Shown here: in pieces, positions 6,985-11,963 of the stretch | How the letters are laid out: each line of letters opens with the position of its first letter | Position numbering within the stretch: position 1 is the first letter of the stretch | Source: JACMOY01 sp038322575 | GTDB taxonomy: Bacteria > Actinomycetota > Actinomycetes > Actinomycetales > Angustibacteraceae | Direction of reading: 5' to 3' | Length of the DNA stretch: 12,423 bases | Assembly (NCBI GenBank): GCA_038322575.1 | Contig: JBBQGB010000082.1 | Coordinates: forward strand, 1 to 12,423 | Notes under the pieces: model-generated | The model's input: only the letters and a program-made list of their open reading frames with translations | Database searches by the model: none | Told to the model about the DNA's origin: nothing | Position numbers and translations under genes: made by a program

Positions 6985-7700
6985 CGGCGTCGAAGGCGCC
7001 TGGCGGCCAGGGCCAGCCACACGTCCCGGTACTGCGCCGCGCGATGCAGCTGGTCGCGCGGGTGGGTGCCCGTGACGCGGTGGTGCAGGTCGCAGGGCAC
7101 CTCGACCACCCGGCGTCCGCTGCGCAGGACGTCGATGGTCAGGCCCACCTCGACCCCCCAGCCGTGGGCCAGCGGCTGGACGGCGGCGAACGCACCGGGA
7201 GTGAGGCAGCGCATGCCCGACAGCGGCTGCGTCGGCGTCCACCCCGTGGCGCGCTCGACGCCCTCGCGCGCCAGGCGGACGACGAACCCGCGGCCCCCGC
7301 CGGCCGTGGACTGCGGCGGCAGCACCGCGATCGTCATGTCCGCCTCGCCCCGCAGCACCGGCGTCACCAGGGCCGCGGTCGCGAGCGCCGAGTCCTGCAG
7401 GTCGGCGTCGACGAACAGCAGCGCGTCCGCGGCGACGTGGCGGGCGGCGTAGGCCACACCGGTCTGCATCGCGGCGCCCTTGCCGCGGTTGCGCGCATGC
7501 CGGGTGACCTCGGCGCCCGCCGCGCGGGCCACCTCGGCCGTGCCGTCGGTGCTGCCGTCGTCGACGACCACCACGAGAGCCACGGCCGGGATCTGCAGCG
7601 CCGCGCGCACCGTCGCGGCGATCCGGGCGGCCTCGTCCTTGGCCGGCACGATGACGGCGACCACGGGGCCGGTCACGGAGCCGCGGCGGGGGTCGGGCAC
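6981..7700 (-). CDS. GT2 family glycosyltransferase (polyprenyl-phosphate-sugar synthase-like)
   Basis: A 239-residue soluble GT-A fold enzyme. Visible motifs are VIVPAKDE (16-23), VVVVDDGSTDG (43-53), NRGKGAAMQTG (71-81) and the metal/nucleotide-sugar motif DADLQD (98-103), followed by the acceptor-side stretch PLSGMRCL. This pattern resembles dolichyl/polyprenyl-phosphate mannose or glucose synthases, which load a sugar from a nucleotide donor onto polyprenyl phosphate at the inner membrane face. The ATGA overlap with a GT-C transferase that would use such a donor supports that role, but other GT2 acceptors are possible. GTG 7700 was chosen because TAGGCT lies seven bases upstream, giving a leaderless start; the frame stays open further upstream. 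No C-terminal TM segments are present. Confidence 0.82.
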   Translation of the reverse strand: MPDPRRGSVTGPVVAVIVPAKDEAARIAATVRAALQIPAVALVVVVDDGSTDGTAEVARAAGAEVTRHARNRGKGAAMQTGVAYAARHVAADALLFVDADLQDSALATAALVTPVLRGEADMTIAVLPPQSTAGGGRGFVVRLAREGVERATGWTPTQPLSGMRCLTPGAFAAVQPLAHGWGVEVGLTIDVLRSGRRVVEVPCDLHHRVTGTHPRDQLHRAAQYRDVWLALAARRLRRR

Positions 7701-7707
7701 GGCGCCG

Positions 7708-7713
7708 AGCCTA
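7708..7713 (-). promoter_or_regulatory. -10 element of leaderless promoter for GT2/GT-C operon
   Basis: On the minus strand TAGGCT is followed by seven bases and GTG 7700. A -35 box is not clear. Upstream of it lies dispersed repeat copy B. Confidence 0.5.
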
Positions 7714-7744
7714 ACCGCCGTCCGCCCGCCGGTCCCCGCGCCGA

Positions 7745-7826
7745 GCTCGGTGACGCGGCGGCCCGCTCTGTGACGCGGCGCCGCGGCGCGAAGCGGCACG
7801 CAGTGTGCTTGACGTGGTCACGTCGG
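7745..7826. repeat. Dispersed 82-bp repeat, copy B
   Basis: Colinear and ungapped with 1311-1392 (about 58 of 82 identical by eye). Shared blocks are TGACGCGGCGGCCCGCT, GCGGCGCCGC (7775-7784) and TTGACGTGGTCACGTCGG (7809-7826). The copy fills most of the divergent gap between the GT2 operon and arginine deiminase. It includes a direct repeat, GCTCGGTGACGCGGCG (7745-7760) and GCTCTGTGACGCGGCG (7765-7780), 15 of 16 identical with a 20-base period. The 10-bp palindrome CCGAGCTCGG (7741-7750) overlaps its left edge. Confidence 0.6.
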
Positions 7827-7856
7827 ACGACGGGTGCGCAGCGGGGGTCGCGCGAG

Positions 7857-7862
7857 TAGCGT
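7857..7862 (+). promoter_or_regulatory. -10 element of leaderless promoter for arginine deiminase
   Basis: TAGCGT is followed by exactly six bases (TCGGGG) and ATG 7869. No -35 is evident at 16-19 bases upstream. The purine-rich GGGG before ATG could also be read as a weak ribosome site. Confidence 0.55.
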
Positions 7863-7868
7863 TCGGGG

Positions 7869-9110
7869 ATGGGGAGCGGGCTGGCGCCAGGACGCACGCA
7901 CGGGGTCGACAGCGAGGTCGGCCGGCTGCGCACCGTGCTGCTGCACCGGCCCGGGCACGAGCTGAGCCGGCTCACCCCGCGCAACAACGACCGGCTGCTG
8001 TTCGACGGCATCCCGTGGGTCGAGCGCGCGCAGGCCGAGCACGACGGGTTCGCGGCGGCACTGGCCGACCGCGGGGTCGAGGTGCTGTACCTCGCCGACC
8101 TGCTGCGCCAGGCGCTGGCCGTGCCGGCGGCGCGCGAGCAGGCCTGCGCCCAGGTGCTCGACCAGCAGCACCTCGGCGACCGGTTGGCCGGGCGCACCGC
8201 CGACCTGCTGGCCGGCCTGGACGACGCCGAGCTGGCCGACGTCCTGATGGCGGGGCTGCGCCACGACGAGCTGAGCGCGGCCTACCCCGCCGCCCGGATC
8301 GGCGTGGTCTCGTCGATGGCCGCACCCGAGGACTTCGTCATCGAGCCGCTGCCCAACCTGCTGTTCACCCGCGACTCCAGCAGCTGGGTGCGCGACCACG
8401 TCGCCGTCACCAGCCTGGCGATGCCCGCGCGTCGGCGCGAGACCTCGCTGACCGCCGTCATCTACCGCCACCACCCGCGCTTCGAGGGCACGCCGCTGGC
8501 CTACGAGCCGGGCCTGGAGCACGTCGAGGGCGGCGACCTGCTGCTGCTGGCCCCCGGCGTCGTCGCCGTCGGCACCGGTGAGCGGACGACGCCCGCCGGG
8601 GTCGAGCGCCTGGCCCGGCGGCTGCTCGGTGGGGGCCTGGCCCATACGGTGCTCGCGGTGCCGATCGCCCAGGAGCGGGCGACCATGCACCTGGACACGG
8701 TGTGCACCATGGTCGACGTCGACGCGATCGTCATGTACCCCGCGGTCGCCGACAGCCTGACCGCGCTCGCCGTCACCCTCGTGGACGACGACCTCGCGGT
8801 GGCCGCGCCGCAGCCGTTCCTGCGGGCGGCGGCCACCGCGATGGGCATCGAGGAGCTGCGGGTGATCGACACCGGGCTCGACCCGGTGACGGCCGAGCGC
8901 GAGCAGTGGGATGACGGCAACAACACGCTGGCGATCGCCCCGCGGGTCGCGGTCGCGTACGAGCGCAACACCGAGACCAACGACCGGCTGGAGAAGGCCG
9001 GTATCGAGGTCATCGCGATCTCGGGCAGCGAGCTGGGCAGCGGGCGCGGTGGCCCCCGCTGCATGTCGTGCCCGATCGACCGCGACCCGCTGGGGGCTCA
9101 GGCCTCCTGA
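7869..9110 (+). CDS. arcA: Arginine deiminase
   Basis: A complete 413-residue arginine deiminase, which hydrolyses L-arginine to L-citrulline and ammonia in the cytoplasm. The guanidine-modifying enzyme residues are all present: Asp169 in NLLFTRD, Glu220 in HVEGGD, His274 and Asp276 in TMHLD, and the nucleophile Cys398 in GPRCMSCP. HRPGHELSRLTPRN near the N-terminus and EQWDDGNNTLAIAP with YERNTETND are typical of the family, and the length is normal. ATG 7869 is fixed by the TAGCGT box six bases upstream. There is no arcB, arcC or arginine/ornithine antiporter beside it, so it may feed citrulline into biosynthesis, release ammonia against acid, or work with unlinked arc genes. Its last 13 bases overlap the 3' end of the opposing secreted-protein gene. 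Confidence 0.96.
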   Translation: MGSGLAPGRTHGVDSEVGRLRTVLLHRPGHELSRLTPRNNDRLLFDGIPWVERAQAEHDGFAAALADRGVEVLYLADLLRQALAVPAAREQACAQVLDQQHLGDRLAGRTADLLAGLDDAELADVLMAGLRHDELSAAYPAARIGVVSSMAAPEDFVIEPLPNLLFTRDSSSWVRDHVAVTSLAMPARRRETSLTAVIYRHHPRFEGTPLAYEPGLEHVEGGDLLLLAPGVVAVGTGERTTPAGVERLARRLLGGGLAHTVLAVPIAQERATMHLDTVCTMVDVDAIVMYPAVADSLTALAVTLVDDDLAVAAPQPFLRAAATAMGIEELRVIDTGLDPVTAEREQWDDGNNTLAIAPRVAVAYERNTETNDRLEKAGIEVIAISGSELGSGRGGPRCMSCPIDRDPLGAQAS

Positions 9111-9592
9111 CCGCTGATCGCGATGAACACCCCGGCGTTGCCGTTCGGGTTGAGCATGACGACGGGGGCGATGCACCGGGCCGGCACCGCGACCGTGGCC
9201 TGGATCTCGGCGTCCCCGGCGGTGCTGAACGGCACGCTGGCGGTCGTGGCGACGACGGCACCGTTGCAGGCCAGGCTCGCCGAGATCCTCGGCACCGGGT
9301 TCTTGCCCAGGGCCGGGATGACCAGCCCCTCGACCTCGACCTCGAGGTGACCGGCGGCGTCGACCCGGGCGCTGCCCTCGTCGAGCACCCAGGGCGCGCC
9401 GCCGGGCTTGGCGCCGAACACGACCGGGTCGCTGACCAGGCTGCCGGCGAGCGAGGACTTCAGCAGCAGGCCGTGACGGCCGGCTTCGTGGCCGTCGTCA
9501 CCCCCCGAGGCGAGGGCTGACGAGGCGGGGACGACGGCCAGGGCGAGCAGGGCACCGGCGGCGAAGACCGCCGGACGTGAGGGTGAGTACAT
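9098..9592 (-). CDS. Small secreted protein of unknown function
   Basis: A 164-residue protein that I do not recognise. It begins with a Sec signal peptide: SPSRP, hydrophobic AVFAAGALLALAVVP, then SSALASGG with likely cleavage after ALA. The mature part is about 135 residues, with a His/Gly/Asp-rich start (GGDDGHEAGRHG) and then a beta-strand-like pattern (ARVDAAGHLEVEVEGLVIP). Its only two cysteines, in SLACNG and PARCIAP, could form a disulphide. There is no LPxTG, lipobox or TM anchor, so it is probably released. The 75-base upstream gap holds no promoter I can defend, only a small GTCTC/GAGAC inverted repeat (9602-9619) and no strong Shine-Dalgarno. Its 3' end overlaps arcA by 13 bases tail to tail. 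Confidence 0.78.
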   Translation of the reverse strand: MYSPSRPAVFAAGALLALAVVPASSALASGGDDGHEAGRHGLLLKSSLAGSLVSDPVVFGAKPGGAPWVLDEGSARVDAAGHLEVEVEGLVIPALGKNPVPRISASLACNGAVVATTASVPFSTAGDAEIQATVAVPARCIAPVVMLNPNGNAGVFIAISGQEA

Positions 9593-9667
9593 GGTGGGCT
9601 CGTCTCGATCGGGGGAGACCGGGCTCGGCTCCCTGTGCCCTCGACACGGAGCGCGGCCGGGTGCGGT

Positions 9668-10087
9668 TCACCCCGGCTGCTGGTCGTTCTTCGCGGCGCC
9701 CCAGCCGTGCCAGCGGTCGACCCGGATCCAGGCGCTGACCCGGCCGCGGTCGCGCACCCGGTAGGGCGCGCCGGTGTAGTGGGTCGCGATCCGGTCGATG
9801 TCGACCAGATCGGCGTCCTCGTCCATCGAGGTCACCGCGCCCTGCAGGCTGACGTGGGTGTACCAGTCGTCGGCGGCGAGCACCGTCAGGCTGACCCGGG
9901 GGTCGGTGCGCAGGTACTCCAGCCGCTTGCGGCCCTGGTCCATGTTGACCAGCAACCGCCCGCCCTCCCACAGGTACCAGGTGGCCACCGACACCGGCTG
10001 GCCGTCCTGACGGTTGCTGGTGATGACCGCGGGGTTGGGCTGGGCGAGCAGGGCGCTGACGCCGTCGGGCAGCGGGGGCGTGGGCAT
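9668..10087 (-). CDS. PPOX-fold (FMN or F420-dependent) oxidoreductase
   Basis: A 139-residue split-beta-barrel protein of the pyridoxamine-5'-phosphate-oxidase-like superfamily, closest by pattern to the actinobacterial PPOX-class F420-dependent (FDOR) enzymes. Signatures are the opening strands AVITSNRQDGQPVSVATWYLWEGG split across 20-43, the cofactor-phosphate motif GRKRLEYLRTDPRVSLTVLA (about 52-71), HVSLQGAV, and the closing VSAWIRVDRWHGWG. Members reduce small organic molecules with F420H2, FMN or occasionally bind heme or biliverdin; the substrate here is unknown. ATG 10087 is chosen because CACGAT sits six bases upstream (10094-10099); an in-frame ATG at 10105 is the alternative. It follows the SDR gene after 28 bases and may also be read from the SDR promoter. 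Confidence 0.84.
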   Translation of the reverse strand: MPTPPLPDGVSALLAQPNPAVITSNRQDGQPVSVATWYLWEGGRLLVNMDQGRKRLEYLRTDPRVSLTVLAADDWYTHVSLQGAVTSMDEDADLVDIDRIATHYTGAPYRVRDRGRVSAWIRVDRWHGWGAAKNDQQPG

Positions 10088-10093
10088 CGGCCC

Positions 10094-10099
10094 ATCGTG
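10094..10099 (-). promoter_or_regulatory. Possible -10 of leaderless promoter for PPOX gene
   Basis: On the minus strand CACGAT is followed by six bases (GGGCCG) and ATG 10087. It deviates from TANNNT at the first base and has no clear -35, so it is weaker than the other examples. Confidence 0.35.
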
Positions 10100-10115
10100 C
10101 CGCACCCCGCGCCGT

Positions 10116-11051
10116 TCAGGCGGCCTGCGCGCGTGCGCGCCACCAGTCCACGGTCTCGCGCGCGGCCTGCTCCAGTGGGGTCGGCGACAGCCCGAGCAGG
10201 GCCTGGGTGCGCGCGGAGTCCATCACGAACGGCGCCGTGAACTGGTAGAGCGTCTCGTTCATCTCGTGCAGGATGCCGGGCAGCAACCCGCCGGCCCGCA
10301 CCACCCAGGCGGGCACCACGCCGACCTTCGCCGGGACCCCCGCGGCCGCCGCGAACGCGTGCACCAGCTCGCGCTGGGTCAGCGCCGGCCCGGTGGGCGC
10401 GTGCAGCACGGCGCCGTGCAGGTCCGGGCGCGCCGCGGCCGCGACCATCGCCCGGGCCAGGTCCGGGACGTAGGTGAACGAGTGCGGGGTGTCCAAGCCC
10501 GCCATGACGCGCACCCGGCGTCCGGCCAGGATGGTCGGCACCATGCGCTCGCCCGCGTGCGCGTTCACCGCGTGGGGTCCGAAGAAGTCCGAGGCCACGA
10601 CGCTGACCGTCGCGGTGGGTGAGGCCTGGCGGGCGGCGAGCAGCGCGGTGCGGACCCCCCGCTTGCCGCCCGTCGCGGTGCGCGGGCCGTCCTCGGTCAT
10701 CACCGCGTCCGGCCGGGCGTAGGAGTACAGGCTCTCGGGGAAGACCACGACGGCGCCGGCGGCCGCCCGCAGCACGACCTGCTCGGTCGAGGGCAGCGTG
10801 TCCTGCCACGCCTGCACGGTGTAGGGCGCGTGCACGCAGTGGAAGACCGTGTGCGCGTCTGCGAGGGCCGCCCGCAGCGCACCCTCGTCGCTGACGTCGA
10901 CCCGCACCCGCTCGACCAGCGGGTGCTGCGGGCCGGATCCCGAGCGGGTGAGCACGCGCACGCGGTGACCCGCCTGCGCGAGCTGGACGGCGACGGTGTG
11001 GCCGACGGGCCCCGCGCCGGTGACGACGTGCTGGGCGGACGCATCTGACAT
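10116..11051 (-). CDS. Atypical/extended SDR, NAD(P)-dependent epimerase-dehydratase-like
   Basis: A 311-residue Rossmann-fold protein. The dinucleotide-binding turn TGAGPVG (11-17) and the RVLTRSGS strand end (32-39), whose Arg would suit NADP, are clear; later FGPHAVNAHAGERM, HSFTYVPDLARAM and the C-terminal WWRARAQ-type end match extended SDRs of the epimerase class. The catalytic Y-x-x-x-K is not present: the expected region reads SLYSYARPDA (108-116), so it may be an atypical SDR acting as a reductase, isomerase or NADP sensor. The gene has a strong AGGAGG ribosome site and its own promoter, and is divergent from a TetR gene with two matching operators between them, which implies repression by that regulator and induction by a small molecule. 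The substrate is unknown. Confidence 0.85.
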   Translation of the reverse strand: MSDASAQHVVTGAGPVGHTVAVQLAQAGHRVRVLTRSGSGPQHPLVERVRVDVSDEGALRAALADAHTVFHCVHAPYTVQAWQDTLPSTEQVVLRAAAGAVVVFPESLYSYARPDAVMTEDGPRTATGGKRGVRTALLAARQASPTATVSVVASDFFGPHAVNAHAGERMVPTILAGRRVRVMAGLDTPHSFTYVPDLARAMVAAAARPDLHGAVLHAPTGPALTQRELVHAFAAAAGVPAKVGVVPAWVVRAGGLLPGILHEMNETLYQFTAPFVMDSARTQALLGLSPTPLEQAARETVDWWRARAQAA

Positions 11052-11055
11052 GGCT

Positions 11056-11061
11056 CCTCCT
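11056..11061 (-). promoter_or_regulatory. Ribosome binding site of the SDR gene
   Basis: A consensus AGGAGG lies four bases before ATG 11051 on the minus strand. It is the strongest Shine-Dalgarno in the window and stands out because eight other genes appear to use leaderless starts. Confidence 0.75.
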
Positions 11062-11070
11062 GGGGAAAGT

Positions 11071-11085
11071 GAGAGCGGTGCTCTC
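11071..11085. promoter_or_regulatory. TetR operator site 1
   Basis: GAGAGC-GGT-GCTCTC is a perfect 6-bp-arm palindrome. It shares the core AGAGCNNTGCTCTCG with site 2. It falls just downstream of the predicted SDR transcription start (near 11089), so binding would block SDR transcription. Confidence 0.7.
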
Positions 11086-11095
11086 GAACAGCTCG

Positions 11096-11124
11096 ATCGT
11101 GCAATCTCCCGACGACAAAGTCAA
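11096..11124 (-). promoter_or_regulatory. Promoter of the SDR gene
   Basis: On the minus strand TTGACT (11119-11124) and CACGAT (11096-11101) are separated by 17 bases, placing the start near 11089 and giving a leader of about 38 bases with a good ribosome site. Operator site 2 touches the -35 and site 1 covers the early transcribed region. Confidence 0.6.
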
Positions 11125-11136
11125 GAGCACTGCTCT
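11124..11136. promoter_or_regulatory. TetR operator site 2
   Basis: AGAGCA-C-TGCTCT is a perfect palindrome of 13 bases. Its centre (11130) is 52 bases, about five helical turns, from that of site 1 (11078), so both sites face the same side of the helix. It abuts the SDR -35 and lies just upstream of the tetR -10 at 11146, so it can control both directions. Confidence 0.7.
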
Positions 11137-11145
11137 CGGATGGTG

Positions 11146-11151
11146 CAGACT
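11146..11151 (+). promoter_or_regulatory. -10 element of leaderless promoter for the TetR gene
   Basis: CAGACT is followed by six bases (GCTGGG) and GTG 11158, the same geometry as at other genes here. The -35 region coincides with operator site 2, which suggests autoregulation. Confidence 0.5.
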
Positions 11152-11157
11152 GCTGGG

Positions 11158-11886
11158 GTGACCACCGCCCGCGCCGCCCACCGCGCCCGGACCCTCGCCG
11201 ACATCACCGCCATCGGGCGCGCGCACCTGAGCACGTACGGCGCCGCCGGGCTCTCGCTGCGGGCCGTGGCGCGCGACCTGGGCGTCGTGTCGTCGGCGGT
11301 GTACCGGTACGTGCCGAGCCGCGACGACCTGCTCACCCTGCTGGTCGTGGACGCCTACGCCGACCTCGGCGAGGCGGCCCGCGTGGCCGAGGCGGAGGTG
11401 CCCCGGGCCGACCACCTCGGCCGGTGGCGCGCGGTCACCCACGCGGTGCGCGCCTGGGCGCTGACCTCGCCGAGCAGCTACGGCCTGCTGTTCGGGACGC
11501 CCATCCCGGGGTACCGCGCCCCGGCCGAGCAGACCACCGGGCCGGGCACGATCGTCATCAGCCTGCTGCTGGCGATCGCCGCGGACGCGCAGGCGGCCGG
11601 CGCGGTGCCGTCGTCAGCGGGCGGCGGCGTCCCGGCGTCCGTGCGCCGCGACGCCGAGCGGGTGCGCGAGCAGTTCGGACTCGCCCTCGGCGACGACATG
11701 CTCACCGCGGCGCTGCTCGCGTGGGTCACGCTGTTTGGCGCGGTCAGCTTCGAGGTGTTCGGCCAGTACGGCCCCGACACCTTCTCGGACCCGGCCGCGG
11801 CCTTCGACGTCCTGGTCGACCTGACCGCCGGTGTGCTGGGCCTGACGCAGCCCGGCCCAACACCTCGTGGTGGGTCTGCGTCGTAG
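11158..11886 (+). CDS. TetR family transcriptional regulator
   Basis: A 242-residue TetR-type repressor. The N-terminal domain has the usual helix-turn-helix: ADITAIGRAHLSTYGAAGLSLRAVARDLGVVSSAVYRYVPSRDDLLTLLVVDAY spans about residues 14-66, with recognition helix SSAVYRYVP. The larger C-terminal ligand domain (TSPSSYGLLFGTPIPGY, later LLAWVTLFGAVSFEVFGQYG) resembles the WHG-type TetR C-terminal domain common in actinobacteria, for which ligands are mostly unknown. I chose GTG 11158 because of the CAGACT box six bases upstream; ATG 11140 is an in-frame alternative adding six residues but would begin inside the promoter. Two operators separate it from the divergent SDR gene, so it most likely represses both. 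It ends 69 bases before the DUF222 gene. Confidence 0.9.
   Translation: MTTARAAHRARTLADITAIGRAHLSTYGAAGLSLRAVARDLGVVSSAVYRYVPSRDDLLTLLVVDAYADLGEAARVAEAEVPRADHLGRWRAVTHAVRAWALTSPSSYGLLFGTPIPGYRAPAEQTTGPGTIVISLLLAIAADAQAAGAVPSSAGGGVPASVRRDAERVREQFGLALGDDMLTAALLAWVTLFGAVSFEVFGQYGPDTFSDPAAAFDVLVDLTAGVLGLTQPGPTPRGGSAS
11833..11863 (+). terminator. Possible stem-loop at the end of the TetR gene
   Basis: GTGCTGGGCC (11833-11842) and GGCCCAACAC (11854-11863) pair at nine of ten positions (the tenth a mismatch) around an 11-base loop. The hairpin lies inside the last codons and has no U-tract, so termination is only a possibility. Confidence 0.3.
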
Positions 11887-11919
11887 CGGGCGGGTCGTCG
11901 TCGGTCTCGAGGCGGGGTC

Positions 11920-11948
11920 TTGCCATCTATTCCAACGGGGGCTAGAAT
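11920..11948 (+). promoter_or_regulatory. Promoter of the DUF222 gene
   Basis: TTGCCA (11920-11925), a 17-base spacer and TAGAAT (11943-11948) form the best-matched housekeeping promoter in the window. Seven bases separate the -10 from GTG 11956, so the transcript is probably leaderless. A 7-bp inverted repeat, TCTATTC (11926-11932) and GAATAGA (11945-11951), brackets the -10. Confidence 0.7.
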
Positions 11949-11963
11949 AGAACACGTGTACGA
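11948..11963. promoter_or_regulatory. LexA (SOS) box-like palindrome over the DUF222 start codon
   Basis: TAGAAC-ACGT-GTACGA matches the actinobacterial LexA consensus TCGAAC-N4-GTTCGA at 10 of 12 defined bases. It overlaps the end of the -10 and spans the inferred transcription start and GTG codon, an ideal position for repression. In M. tuberculosis some 13E12-repeat (DUF222/HNH) genes are LexA-controlled, which supports the reading. Confidence 0.55.

Noticed and set aside
7809..7814. TTGACG as the -35 box of arginine deiminase
   Set aside because: It is 42 bases upstream of the TAGCGT -10, far beyond the usual 16-19, and is part of the dispersed repeat.
7818..9176. 452-codon minus-strand frame opposite arginine deiminase
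   Set aside because: Its complement has every catalytic residue of arginine deiminase; the antisense product is low complexity.
7869..9592. Arginine deiminase and secreted protein as a functional pair
   Set aside because: They are convergent with overlapping ends, not co-transcribed, and nothing in the secreted protein suggests arginine metabolism.
9602..9619. GTCTC/GAGAC inverted repeat upstream of the secreted-protein gene as an operator or terminator
   Set aside because: Only five base pairs around an eight-base loop; expected by chance and without supporting context.
9886..11442. 518-codon minus-strand frame spanning PPOX, SDR and TetR genes
   Set aside because: Crosses three genes with good independent support and contains no domain pattern.
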